A stretch of 64,000 nucleotides of DNA from Omphalotus guepiniiformis (taxonomy: Eukaryota; Basidiomycota; Agaricomycetes; Agaricales; Omphalotaceae): the NCBI GenBank assembly GCA_028554645.1, contig JAQOOI010000069.1, positions 650,810-714,809 on the forward strand, in the 5' to 3' direction. Below the pieces are notes generated by a model that did no database searches, was not told the DNA's origin, and saw nothing but the letters and a program-made list of their open reading frames with translations. Below, piece by piece: positions 31,751 to 41,215 of the stretch (its first letter is position 1; every line of letters starts with the position of its first letter). Made by a program: the position numbers and the translations under genes.

Positions 31751-34700
31751 GCCATATTTCTTCTCTAACCATTCCAACGCCTTTAGAAAAGGTCCGCCAT
31801 TATCTGTTACTATCTCTATAAGACAGCCCCAGCGGCATATAATTTCTTCCCACAACCACTGCCCAATCGCTCTTGCGGACTCTGCTTTCAACGGTCTTCC
31901 TTCCATCCAGCCGGTTAACGCGCACCTACCATGTACAATCAGCTTGTAGCCATTCGACGCCGGCATATACATGGTGTCAGCGTGAATTTTCTGAAAGATT
32001 GACGGTGTCTTCGTCTCGGTAGGAGGAATCCTGATCTTTGTCTTTTGTCTTACTTGGCACGTATGACAGGTCTTCACATACTCATAGATGTCTTTCTCCA
32101 TTTCAGGCCACCAAAAGCGTTCCATAAGTAAGGATTTAGTAGCGAAGAAGCCGCGGTGCCCCAGACTATCATGACAAGCATGGATCATGGCGACGCGACG
32201 CGACTTCTCAACTACCAGCTTATGTTTTGCCTCAATTCCACGTCGATAGAGTTTTCCGTCTTGTATAAAGAATTTCCGCGCTAACCTTAAAAAGTTCTTG
32301 AAGCGTTTGTTATTCTCATAGCCTACAGGCCTCTTAGAAGTGTCTGTTAGCCATTTGAAAACCTCCGCGACTGTTTTATCTTGGTTTATCGCTCCCTTCG
32401 ATCGCTTAGACTCATCATACTCTGTTTCGTCAATATGCTCTGGTGGCTCCTCGAGTTCTGGTACTTCACTAGCCAAGTTCGCGGCTACAAACTGTTTTAC
32501 TTCTGGTATGTCGCGGAACTCTCGTTCTTGCTTATAAGCACGCGTCAATTCTTCCTTAAAGTCGTCTACCGACGCGGCTAAACCAGTCATATAATTACTT
32601 TTCCATTCCTCTTTCTCATCAACTAATACTTGCGCGTAACCATGCTTAGAGTCAATCTTATCTACAAACTCCTCTAATTTATAGGGTTCTTGAACTTCAC
32701 CATCTTCAGGATTGTCATACTCATCGTCTCCTACTTGCTTATCCCGCCGTGATAGTCCATCAGGTCCGTGAACCTTGCCTGGTACGTGCTTCAGTTTAAA
32801 ATGAAACATCATGATCGACTCTATCCACCTATTTATCGCGGCGTTTGGCATTTGATCAGGATGCTCTAACATGCCTTTAATGTACTTCGCGTCAGTTTCG
32901 ATTATAAGGTTGCGAATACCAAACAACCAATACTGGCACGCTCGTAACGCGCGATACAAACCAAACAACTCCCGTTTCGGCTGTGAAAACCTAGCTTCGC
33001 GATCACTTAGTGTAATCGAACCGAATCTGGAGTAGAACCTTCGTCGCGGATTCTCTGGATCCACTTGACAAATATAGAACCCAACCGCTTTCCACGACGT
33101 ATCTACTGCCAATATAACAGGGTCTTCCACATCATACTTTAGTGGTCGTAATGCCTTGCTATTCTTTACTGCCTCTTTCAACTTTGCCAACGCGTCACTT
33201 TGCTCTTGTCGCCATTCGAACGGAATATCTTTACGCGTAAATCGGGTTAAAGGCTCCGCGATCTTTGCATAGTCTTTGACGAACATTCTTACTAGTCCCG
33301 CGGTGCCTAAGAATGGTCTTATATCCTTCTCTTCTAGGATATTCTCAGGTCCACCCCAGTTGGTAATAGTTTTCGCTCGTTCCGGGTCGATCTCTCTTCC
33401 TTCTCGTGTACACCTATGTCCGACCACGGTAATCTCGCTTTTACACAATACAGCTTTGGGGCCTGAGAAAGTCCCACCACAGTACTTCATTCTTTGAATG
33501 ACTCTATTCATATTGGTGAAATGTTCCCAAATAAACCTCCGTATCCCATCATTACCAGGAATGGTCTCGTACGTACCATCTTCACTTTGATAAGTCGTTT
33601 CAGGACCGCGTACAGGAACATCATCGATGTATGGTTGCGTAAACTCCGGGATCTCTTCTTGTAATATGTGTGTTACATCATCGTGGAAGATTGGTACTGA
33701 ATTCGTCCATCCCATCGGTAGTGTTACTAACCTCAGGGCTCCAAAGGGAGTCTGGAATGTAGTTAAGTCTCGCGATGCTATTGCCAACTCTCTTTCATCA
33801 TAGCCAACATATAAATCTAGAATTCCTCCACAAGCTCTACCACAGAATTTCTCCGCGAGCTCTTCAGTAGCAGGCGGTATACCAGAATGTGCTATTGTTA
33901 CCGCGTTCAACGGTTCCAAACTATGTACTAGTCGAATACTCTTTCCGTCTTTCTTTAACACCGCGAACCACTTCGATCGGTAAGACGAGTTCGATGGTTC
34001 GTAAACTCCCGCGTCAATCTTTCGTCTAACTGCCGCGCATACTTCATTAAAAATACCAGGGGGAATAGGAATGTTCCTCTCAACCCAAGGTGTATGAGGT
34101 ATCACGGGCATCTCTACTGAAGGAAAGAAATCTGTTCTGAATCTTCCGCGTTCACTGTCGTCCCACGCGAACCCTTTCTCTTGCTGCATCATCATATGAT
34201 GCATCAACTTCCGTTCTTCTGGCCAAAGGAATTCTTCCTTATGTATCTCGTCTATTATCTCTTTACGTTCCTGAGTATACCTACCAGTCGGCGTGAATTC
34301 TGGAGGATTAGGCGAAAGCTGCGGCATATCAGCCAATGGATCTCCTTTAATCTCTCTTATGATTCTAAACTTCGATGGTAAATCTCCTAGAACAGGGCGT
34401 GTTTTCAACGCGACAGGTTTGTATTTCTTCCCTGCCAAGATACTAATTGGTTCGTAACGTTCCTTCCACAGCCGCGACGCGTGCCTCCTCACTTGATCTT
34501 TCATATCAGGGGATACATCAAGCATCGCGATGCTCCTTACATCAAACAGGGGAATTTGCTGTAACTCTTCTACGCCGTCTTCTAGCTCTACTTCTTGCAC
34601 CGTGAAATTTGCTTGAGAGTACGCGGCAGGATTTTGCGCTCCATACACCGAACTCAAATAGGATCTCAATACGGGTTTCGTCGTTTCTTTATCACTTTTT

Positions 34701-34897
34701 AGATCAATATACTTCTCCGCGGCAGATAAGTATAGATCGCGTAACTCTCGCTTCTCAAACTTTGATTTTTGCTCTTCGTTTATATCTGCAAATACTACAT
34801 CACTTATGCCAATGGGAATACCTTCGTCATTTAATTCAAAAACCACCGCGGCTTCTCCTTGATCTGGAATCAATTCCTCGAAGCTGCTGAAAAACCC
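31661..34897 (-). CDS. Pol: reverse transcriptase, RNase H and integrase core
   Basis: Translation after a -1 shift at 34891-34897 begins GFFSSFEELIPDQGEAAVVF. The reverse transcriptase (roughly residues 230-520) has QPYIDDVPVRGP as its YxDD catalytic box. RNase H follows, with ILAVDTSWKAVGFYICQVD and LIIETDAKYIKGML. The integrase has an HHCC zinc site (HACHDSLGHRGFF...CHTC) and core Asp residues in IHADTMYMPASNG and VTDNGGPFLKALEWL. The frame then runs off after KKYGV because of a 2-bp shift, and the remainder is at 30924-31750. It makes cDNA from the element RNA and inserts it. The protein is otherwise uninterrupted over more than 1,000 codons. Confidence 0.93.
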   Translation of the reverse strand, partial: GFFSSFEELIPDQGEAAVVFELNDEGIPIGISDVVFADINEEQKSKFEKRELRDLYLSAAEKYIDLKSDKETTKPVLRSYLSSVYGAQNPAAYSQANFTVQEVELEDGVEELQQIPLFDVRSIAMLDVSPDMKDQVRRHASRLWKERYEPISILAGKKYKPVALKTRPVLGDLPSKFRIIREIKGDPLADMPQLSPNPPEFTPTGRYTQERKEIIDEIHKEEFLWPEERKLMHHMMMQQEKGFAWDDSERGRFRTDFFPSVEMPVIPHTPWVERNIPIPPGIFNEVCAAVRRKIDAGVYEPSNSSYRSKWFAVLKKDGKSIRLVHSLEPLNAVTIAHSGIPPATEELAEKFCGRACGGILDLYVGYDERELAIASRDLTTFQTPFGALRLVTLPMGWTNSVPIFHDDVTHILQEEIPEFTQPYIDDVPVRGPETTYQSEDGTYETIPGNDGIRRFIWEHFTNMNRVIQRMKYCGGTFSGPKAVLCKSEITVVGHRCTREGREIDPERAKTITNWGGPENILEEKDIRPFLGTAGLVRMFVKDYAKIAEPLTRFTRKDIPFEWRQEQSDALAKLKEAVKNSKALRPLKYDVEDPVILAVDTSWKAVGFYICQVDPENPRRRFYSRFGSITLSDREARFSQPKRELFGLYRALRACQYWLFGIRNLIIETDAKYIKGMLEHPDQMPNAAINRWIESIMMFHFKLKHVPGKVHGPDGLSRRDKQVGDDEYDNPEDGEVQEPYKLEEFVDKIDSKHGYAQVLVDEKEEWKSNYMTGLAASVDDFKEELTRAYKQEREFRDIPEVKQFVAANLASEVPELEEPPEHIDETEYDESKRSKGAINQDKTVAEVFKWLTDTSKRPVGYENNKRFKNFLRLARKFFIQDGKLYRRGIEAKHKLVVEKSRRVAMIHACHDSLGHRGFFATKSLLMERFWWPEMEKDIYEYVKTCHTCQVRQKTKIRIPPTETKTPSIFQKIHADTMYMPASNGYKLIVHGRCALTGWMEGRPLKAESARAIGQWLWEEIICRWGCLIEIVTDNGGPFLKALEWLEKKYGVCAVFTYHLITPKPTVSWNTRIMMCDTVS

Positions 34898-36075
34898 TGA
34901 GTCTGTTCCTTGTCTTTGCTTATAGGTACAGAACCTTTCCCTCGCTCATAGGTAGGTACAACAGCTCGCTTCTTAGTGTTAGGGTCCTGAATAACGAGGT
35001 CCTGCGTTCCATCTGCATGATTATCCACTAAACTCTCCGTGATCGTGTCAAAAGGCCGTCCCAGTAGCAATTCATACGCGGGGTCTCGAATTACATGTAC
35101 TTGTAAGTACACAGTGATTCCGCCTAGTAAGAATGGTACATTACGCGCCAATCCCAAAGACTTCTCAACACCCTTGTTAGCCGATTGCATAAAGATTACT
35201 ATGTCCGGGTCCCACGATAAACCTGCTTCGCGAGCTCTTTTCTCCGATGTAGAGATAATCTGTGAACCCGAGTCTAGTAGACTTTCGATCTTCGCGGTAC
35301 CATTTACCAAAGGATACACGCATCGAAGCGACTCTGAATCTCTTGCCACGTAGATCTGAATTGGGTTATCTTTGCTTCCCAGGCTTTCCACGTACTGTTC
35401 AACTGGATCGCTAATCACAACCGCTCCTGCTGGAAGATCTCCTTCCGCCTGTTTCAGAACAAAAACTTCCGCGGTGACATTAAGGTCAGCTAACACGACT
35501 GTATTTGCTGTTACGTGAACCTCTCCTACATTTTCCTCGCTAAAAGGTAATAGGGGGCTTTTGGCTAGGATCTCTCTCAAACCTCCCGCGGTCTCTTCAG
35601 GCTTCAATTTGACTCTTGACTTGATCGTTCCTCTGAGTGAAATTTCTGATTCCACTACTGTTTCTTCCGCGTCAGGATGTTTAGTTAACGGAATAACAGG
35701 AGACTCCGCGGCCTTCTCATTCCTTGTCTTCCAAATTATCCCCCTCGGGTTCTCTAACCGCTCTTTCTGAGCTTTCAGTTTCTCTTGCTCAGTTGGCGAA
35801 TACGACACATCAGGTACGTTCGCGTAAGGAACCTCTGGTACGCGGCTCTTCTTCACTACTGTAGGTAGCGGAGGCATCTCGACACCATCGAATCTCAAAC
35901 GTTTTTCCCTCTTGACCAACTCCTTATACTTATCTTTCTCTAGGCTCGCGTCCTTCTCAGGTTCCGCGTCCTTTTCTTTCCACAACCGTCGTTCATTACC
36001 CTTGTTTTTAGTATCATTCTCAGGTGCCGCGGCCCTAACAGGATTTTTCTCTTTTGTAGGGGCCTGGCTTTCCAT
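34870..36075 (-). CDS. Retropepsin-type protease ORF
   Basis: A 401-residue frame starting MESQAPTKEK has a charged, Lys/Glu-rich N-terminal half. The aspartic protease core is at about residues 265-350: KIESLLDSGSQI holds the catalytic DSG, and AYELLLGRPF is the conserved strand near the end of the retropepsin fold. It cleaves the Gag-Pol precursor. The ORF lies in the -1 frame relative to gag and ends 19 nt after an in-frame GGGTTTT heptamer, past which pol continues in the -1 frame. It is probably made as part of a Gag-Pro-Pol polyprotein; reinitiation at the ATG at 36075 is the alternative. Confidence 0.88.
   Translation of the reverse strand: MESQAPTKEKNPVRAAAPENDTKNKGNERRLWKEKDAEPEKDASLEKDKYKELVKREKRLRFDGVEMPPLPTVVKKSRVPEVPYANVPDVSYSPTEQEKLKAQKERLENPRGIIWKTRNEKAAESPVIPLTKHPDAEETVVESEISLRGTIKSRVKLKPEETAGGLREILAKSPLLPFSEENVGEVHVTANTVVLADLNVTAEVFVLKQAEGDLPAGAVVISDPVEQYVESLGSKDNPIQIYVARDSESLRCVYPLVNGTAKIESLLDSGSQIISTSEKRAREAGLSWDPDIVIFMQSANKGVEKSLGLARNVPFLLGGITVYLQVHVIRDPAYELLLGRPFDTITESLVDNHADGTQDLVIQDPNTKKRAVVPTYERGKGSVPISKDKEQTQGFSAASRN
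34891..34897 (-). promoter_or_regulatory. -1 frameshift site, protease to pol
   Basis: The minus strand reads CA(G GGT TTT) TCA in the protease frame, so the heptamer GGGTTTT fits X-XXY-YYZ in phase. The protease stop (TGA, 34872-34870) follows 18 nt later, and the -1 frame is the open pol frame. Confidence 0.7.
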
Positions 36076-36083
36076 CCTCGAAC

Positions 36084-37847
36084 TTACCGAAAACCCTCCT
36101 CGAACCTTCCTTTCTCATTGTTACTAACTGCCACGTTACTTATTGAATCTCTTGCCGACCCTCGAATATAGGCCGCGCTGAGATTGGATTCTAACACCCT
36201 TTCTTGAGCACGCTTCGCCTCTTCATATTCTTGCCAAACTCTAGTGTACTGTTTATTGTACGACTCGACCTCCTCTAGTTGCATCTGTAGTACCTCAACC
36301 TGAGAAGCTTGTACTTTCTTTTCAGACAGTCTTCGATCCACAAAGTCTTTCTGAGGAGGCCCATTTGGAGCTTTCTGTGCTACTGGCTCTCCATCTGGCA
36401 TACAAGTGATCCCTTCTTTCAAAATGATCTTTCCATCATCTACGTACTGCTTGCGTACCATACATTGCCCTGCCATATGTCCGTTTAAGCCACAGAACCA
36501 ACACGTCGCAGCTCGAAAGTAGTCGGGACGGTTGTCATTCAACGCGGTTCTCCCGTAGTCCCGCGGCGCCATATAGGGTATACGTTCTGGATGCCTGGTA
36601 CCGCTACTCGTTCCAGGTGCCGCGAGCTTTAATTGCTCTAGCAGTTTACCCATCATTTCTTCTTCTCTCGCGGCTCTCTGGGTAAGGTTCTTTGTTTGGA
36701 TCGTGATTAGATCTTTCAATTCCGCCACCCATCCTTCCGTTTGCTCATGCTTCACTTTTTCTACCCTCTTTCCTCTATCTTCCTTCGCGGCCCTTACGTT
36801 CCCAAGACTAATTACTTCCTCAACCTGAGATCTCGCGTTAAATTCTGCCTCGTCCAGAATCTCTTCTGCTGTATAGGCATCATCTCGCGGTCTAGCTTCT
36901 GCAGGTGGGTTCGCACGCTTTTGTAACTTCAAAGTCAACGTGATGGATCTCCAAAATTCATCTTCAAACATTCCGCGGAGGACTCTGACAATTTCTCTGT
37001 TAGTATACAACGCGGTCGTAGTGTAGTGCTTAAGGAACGGCCGTAGGGTATTCCTCATTCTTAATACATCTTCGAGATCTTCCATCGTTATATTCTTATA
37101 CTTCTTCGCGGCTCTTTCAAATTTTGCGAAGGAGAAAGTTCCCTCGTCCGATCCTCCATCATAACTCTTCAAAATCTCGTCGCGGAACTCGATAAACGTC
37201 CCTTCCTCTTTCTCGTACGTAGGCAACGCCTTCCATTGTTCTCTTATAGTTGCGGGTAGGTAACGCAACGCGACTGATTTCTTATCCGCTTCTTCCTCTA
37301 TTTTGAAATCTTGGATAATATCCTCAATCTCCCCCAGATAGTCTCTGACGTCGTCTACATCATGATCGCGACGCAAATCTGGTGCTCCACGTTCTCTTCT
37401 CCTCGGAATCTTATCCATAGCCGGCATTTTTATGATATTTTCTTGAATTATAGGTAAAATAGGTGCAGAGTTCGGTGAACTATGTAAATCAAATAGAAGT
37501 GTGTGGACTTCGGATAGTTCCTCGTCCGAATGAGAATGTCTATCAATAGTTGGTGGGACTACTGAGTTTCGACGCGACGGTGGGTCTGGCCTAGGAAATT
37601 GAATTGAAGTACCTTCTCCGTAATCAGATAGTTCTTCGTCAAAGTTCCGCGACTGTCTAATACTCGAATCTTCCGCGTCAACTACGTTAATCGATTCTCG
37701 GGGTTGAGCAACAACTTCAGGATGTGACTTCCTGTAGCTACTAACTCTTTTGATTGCCTTTGCACGTGCTAACGACTCTCTGGTATTCTCTACCGTTGAA
37801 GGCCGTGAACTTCGCCTAGACGTTTTGTCTGATTGTTGGTTAGACAA
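36084..37847 (-). CDS. Gag with CCHC zinc knuckle
   Basis: 587 residues starting MSNQQSDKTSRRSSR. The central part (about residues 170-330: DDVRDYLGEIEDIIQDFKIE, FIEFRDEILKSYDGGSDEGT and following) is the capsid-like region of Agaricomycete gypsy Gags. The nucleocapsid knuckle is CWFCGLNGHMAGQC (CX2CX4HX4C), about residue 455. A coiled-coil-like tail follows. It assembles the particle and packages element RNA. Unusually for a Gag, the stop at 36086-36084 is preceded directly by an in-phase -1 heptamer. Confidence 0.9.
   Translation of the reverse strand: MSNQQSDKTSRRSSRPSTVENTRESLARAKAIKRVSSYRKSHPEVVAQPRESINVVDAEDSSIRQSRNFDEELSDYGEGTSIQFPRPDPPSRRNSVVPPTIDRHSHSDEELSEVHTLLFDLHSSPNSAPILPIIQENIIKMPAMDKIPRRRERGAPDLRRDHDVDDVRDYLGEIEDIIQDFKIEEEADKKSVALRYLPATIREQWKALPTYEKEEGTFIEFRDEILKSYDGGSDEGTFSFAKFERAAKKYKNITMEDLEDVLRMRNTLRPFLKHYTTTALYTNREIVRVLRGMFEDEFWRSITLTLKLQKRANPPAEARPRDDAYTAEEILDEAEFNARSQVEEVISLGNVRAAKEDRGKRVEKVKHEQTEGWVAELKDLITIQTKNLTQRAAREEEMMGKLLEQLKLAAPGTSSGTRHPERIPYMAPRDYGRTALNDNRPDYFRAATCWFCGLNGHMAGQCMVRKQYVDDGKIILKEGITCMPDGEPVAQKAPNGPPQKDFVDRRLSEKKVQASQVEVLQMQLEEVESYNKQYTRVWQEYEEAKRAQERVLESNLSAAYIRGSARDSISNVAVSNNEKGRFEEGFR
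36090..36096 (-). promoter_or_regulatory. -1 frameshift site, gag to protease
   Basis: The minus strand reads GA(G GGT TTT) CGG TAA in the gag frame, the same GGGTTTT heptamer in the same phase as at 34891-34897, with the stop one codon later. After a -1 slip the frame continues into the protease ORF. The overlapping GTAAGT could instead be a splice donor. Confidence 0.7.
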
Positions 37848-37913
37848 CCGCGACTATAACTCTTCGGTCTCGTACGAAACCTAAAACACTTTACTTAGTT
37901 TATTAATCAGAAA

Positions 37914-37932
37914 CCCCTCGCGGTGGGCTCCA
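37914..37932 (-). promoter_or_regulatory. Primer-binding site candidate
   Basis: Two bases inside the 5' LTR, the minus strand reads TGGAGCCCACCGCGAGGGG. The TGG start and position fit a tRNA primer-binding site. The tRNA was not identified; it would need a 3' end of ...GGTGGGCTCCA. Confidence 0.55.
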
Positions 37933-37934
37933 GA

Positions 37935-39173
37935 TGATGTGCTTGGTATGGGGTATGAATGAGACGAAGTGCTAACTAACTCGAATGAATCTATCAAGCA
38001 CTCTAAACACACACACAACACACAAAGACTTTTAAGTTCGTGGGGTTTGGGGGACCAACAAACTCTGTGAAGCGAATAAGGTTGTTGTAAGAGGAACGCG
38101 GAGACACAGTCAAAACCGACGCGGCACAGATAACTCTATGCTACACACCACTCAAACGAACTAACGCGTAACTTTAACAAATCACCGCGACCAGTGACTA
38201 CAAACGATACAACAACCAGACGATTGTTGGGAGATGCCAGACGACTTCTCACTTAGTGGAGTTGGGTATAGGAGGATTTCAGAACTGCCAGACGACGAGT
38301 TCAACGAGTGACCAGACGATCCACTCTTATTCGCACTACACACACAGGCTCCGCGGTACCAGACGATCCCGCTTGTAAACACTTAGGCACACTGACTTAT
38401 GAACTAACGCGACGGTTAACACTTTAAAACTTCTAATCACTCAGAGGGACTTAAGCTTTTCCACACACAAATGCTATTAGCTCTATGGGGGGCTCGGGAA
38501 CCTGTCCTTCCTTGCCCAGGTTCTATTTCTTATATACAGTATCTCTATTTACATAGTACAAACAAATGTCGCGATACTTGACAGTTATGAGATATATGGT
38601 GCATATGGTGCACCGCGTAAGGTAGGGATGAAGTATAGTACGCGGTAACAGGGTATCCTATATCGGGTTATAATCTTGCCGCTTTTAGAAAGTATCGCGG
38701 TAGTTCGCTAACGCTGTGTCTCCTTACGTGTTCTACTTCCGCGTCGTCGGAAGTACTTCGTGTTACATCGTACGTCTAGACCCTTCTGTGGCTCAACAGT
38801 GGTCATTAGATATGACTAGTGCATGGAGCTACTGCTACCTGGTTTCTAAGTCTGGCCTTCTGAGTAGTGCCGCGGTACCTCGTTACCTACGCGTTGGTTT
38901 ATACAGTATTGGGGCCATCAAGTTATACACGTCGGACCTTAGAACAAGTGCCGCGACGCTTTACTTGAGTGCATACTTAGGTAATACCTACACTGAGAAG
39001 ACCCATTTAGTGCCGTTCTACAGTCTTGTACACCTTTGTACACATATACTAGTGGTTGAATGTGCGTAATACACCGCGGAACTTAGGACTATACAGTGTA
39101 CTTAGTAGGTTTGTACTGGAGTGATCAATCCCGCGAGGCCGAAAATGGTAGTGGTATTCCCGCGGTCGTATCA
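37935..39173 (-). repeat. 5' LTR (right copy)
   Basis: 1,239 bp, six substitutions and no gaps against the left LTR. Its outer edge (39173) falls inside the last exon of a host membrane-protein gene. Eighteen CGCG words were counted in this LTR. Confidence 0.95.
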
Positions 39174-40607
39174 GCGTATACCGAGTCTATCGTCCTGCTA
39201 CTGTGTGCAGTGCGCGGACGATGTTCTCCCTCATCATGTAGAGACGTTGGATCCTCCATGGGCCTTGATGCAGAGGGACGATACGCTGATGGTGGGCGTA
39301 TAGGATAGTTAGCAAAGGGACGAATCAATTCTTCTGTCGGCCTGGTCAAATGCAGGACTGGAAGTGGCAACCGCGGAACATGAGACATAGAATGAATACG
39401 TGGCGTGGAAGCTCCATTGGTGATATCCCAGTCGTCCACCCGACGGTTGAATGCAGCTGAAAATCAGCCCGGACCTGATAAGAATACACATATTTACTCA
39501 AAAACAGGCGAGGACTTACCCAGTACAATGATTGAACCGATGCTGTATGGTATAAAATCCGCTAAGGTGTTGGTATTGATTGCAGACAGAACCAAAATGA
39601 GTAGATCCAGTACCAAGAGCGAAGCTGTCCTCAGTGCTCTGGAATCGAGCAGTATCTCCCCATGACTGGGAGAGTAAGACATTGCAGGAGGTAGCAAATA
39701 ATGAAGGCAAACAAAAATGAAAAGTTCAAGGGCCACGTATACCAAGCTGAATACTAAGGATGCTGGAAGGAAACTGTCGCACGCACACGGTTAATCTGGC
39801 AACAACGGACGTAGAGAACAAAAAGGAACGCACTGTTTGCGGTAGCACAGCGAGATATTTAGTGGCTCAGGTCTAGTAGTAACTGAACATGAAGAATGAG
39901 AACAGGAGAAGTAGTCAGTGCGCACATGGTGACTCCTACAGCCAGAGCGGTGTTTACGAAAATGAAGACTGAGGTGGGAGGTAAGTTAGAACACCACTTC
40001 AATCTCTCGATCTCAGTAGACGTACCCAATCCTACTAACAACCAGAAGAGAAGACTGATTGATTCCCATCGCGACATTCCAAGATGCCGCATTGTCAGAA
40101 GCAGGGTTAGAATGCCCATCAAATGAGCAGCTTGTGTTGCAAGGCTACCCCATGCCACAGCGAATGCTACAATGTCTGTTATTGGGGCTACGATGCGAAA
40201 GAAAATCACAAATGTACCACAAAGTGCGTCCCTCCCACCAAAAGACAGTAAAGATGCAAAGTTGGCGATACTACCCGTCGCGAAACACATGTACATGATC
40301 AAGAGCGCAGGGCTGTCACCACTGCGAATGGTGTCGAAATTGGTCTCTCTGACTGAACCAGTAACATTTTTCTCCAAATGTGTGCTAGATGCTCGATGTG
40401 CCAGCCGATCTGAAAGGTAACGAAAAACAGGCCGAGAATAAGTTTGTACCAGGGGTGAAGATGCCATTGATGCCATGGAGGTTATAAAAACCCATCCGAG
40501 AAAAAATGAAGCAATCGTACGGCTAGAGTGACACTATAAGGATGAAGTAGGACTTGCAATAGGACATGCTACTCACAAATCAGGATGTTATGAAAATTCA
40601 GAGCCAT
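39125..40607 (-). CDS. Multi-pass membrane protein, C-terminus cut by the LTR
   Basis: A multi-exon minus-strand gene. Exon 1 is 40607-40577 (MALNFHNILI). Later exons give TIASFFLGWVFITSM, SPALLIMYMCFATGSIANF, SFGGRDALCAFAVAWGSLAT, QAAHLMGILTLLLTM, WESISLLFWLLVGL, VFIFVNTALAVGVT, LNISLCYRKQCVPF, LVYVALELFIFVCLHYLL, then DSRALRTASLLVLDLLILVL and a hydrophilic Pro/Arg-rich tail ending RTIDSVYA. About seven hydrophobic segments are present. At 39173 the coding sequence enters the retrotransposon LTR, which adds about 16 foreign codons and a stop at 39125. What the native tail was is unknown; the frame is also open at the other element border (24752 leftward), but without a target duplication that link is unproven. 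I recognise the general look of fungal multi-pass proteins but no function. Confidence 0.65.
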
Positions 40608-41215
40608 CAGGAATCTCTAAATCACGTAATGCCAGCATTTTATAATTTGAATCGAAAAAGAGAGTGGGGAGAATGAGTCCTAGCTTGACTGAGGCCTGCT
40701 CTGAAAGCTGAAGAACATGGAGAAAGGACAAGAATGACACCTCGAAAGTCAGTGGCTATGCTTAGAGCATTCAATGGCCCTGGATGACCTTTGCCTGATG
40801 TCGCTTTACTGTGATCGTTGATGATCGTTGACGACCTTGGCATTGCAAGGCATGAAGGTGAAACTGCGGCTAAGCCGGGGAAGGAAAAGATACTCCTTTC
40901 ATAGCCTCATGCCCCAAATGACTTTTTTCTCGTTGATTAACATTTGAGCGCTCAGACAATCATACAATGTATATTGATGAATTACAACTTACTGAGGATG
41001 CTCATAGTTACCGTCAGGTTACCGTACTAGATAGATCCCGTTCCAGGACTAATATGCTGGAATGATTGCACCTGGCACAGTAATACTCGCAAGCTGCATG
41101 GCATAATTGGACGCGTTACGCGTTACTGTGACATGACCACGTGACTCGTTAGACTTCTTCCTCGCCACTGCCACTGCCAGTGCGTGTTTGGCTGCATACT
41201 GGACATCTGTCCACC
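40608..41215. other. Divergent promoter region, membrane gene and TRA1
   Basis: 608 bp separates two divergent start codons. ACGCGTTACGCGTTAC near 41111-41126 and GACCACGTGACTCGTTAG near 41135 contain palindromic MluI-type (ACGCGT) and CACGTG words that could be transcription-factor sites. Confidence 0.4.

Larger units (their letters stand above)
24753..39173 (-). mobile_element. Ty3/gypsy LTR retrotransposon with antisense accessory genes
   Basis: This is a 14.4-kb element bounded by two 1,239-bp LTRs that begin TGAT and end ATCA. Coding order on the minus strand is gag, protease, RT/RNase H/integrase (Ty3/gypsy order). A primer-binding-like TGGAGCCCACC lies 2 nt inside the right LTR (5' LTR), and a purine tract (AGGGGGAGA) abuts the left LTR (3' LTR). 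The LTRs align without gaps and differ at six positions on hand comparison (about 99.5% identical), so the insertion is fairly recent. Between pol and the 3' LTR lie two intron-containing genes on the opposite strand. The flanks show no 4-6 bp target duplication (left ...ACACGC, right GCGTAT...). The integrase frame has a 2-bp shift, so this copy may not be autonomous. CGCG is strongly over-represented throughout. Confidence 0.93.

Noticed and set aside
36078..36096. GTAAGT at the end of gag as an intron donor joining gag to protease
   Set aside because: Possible, but no matching acceptor restores a better frame, and the in-phase GGGTTTT heptamer gives the -1 frame directly. The same heptamer recurs at the next junction.
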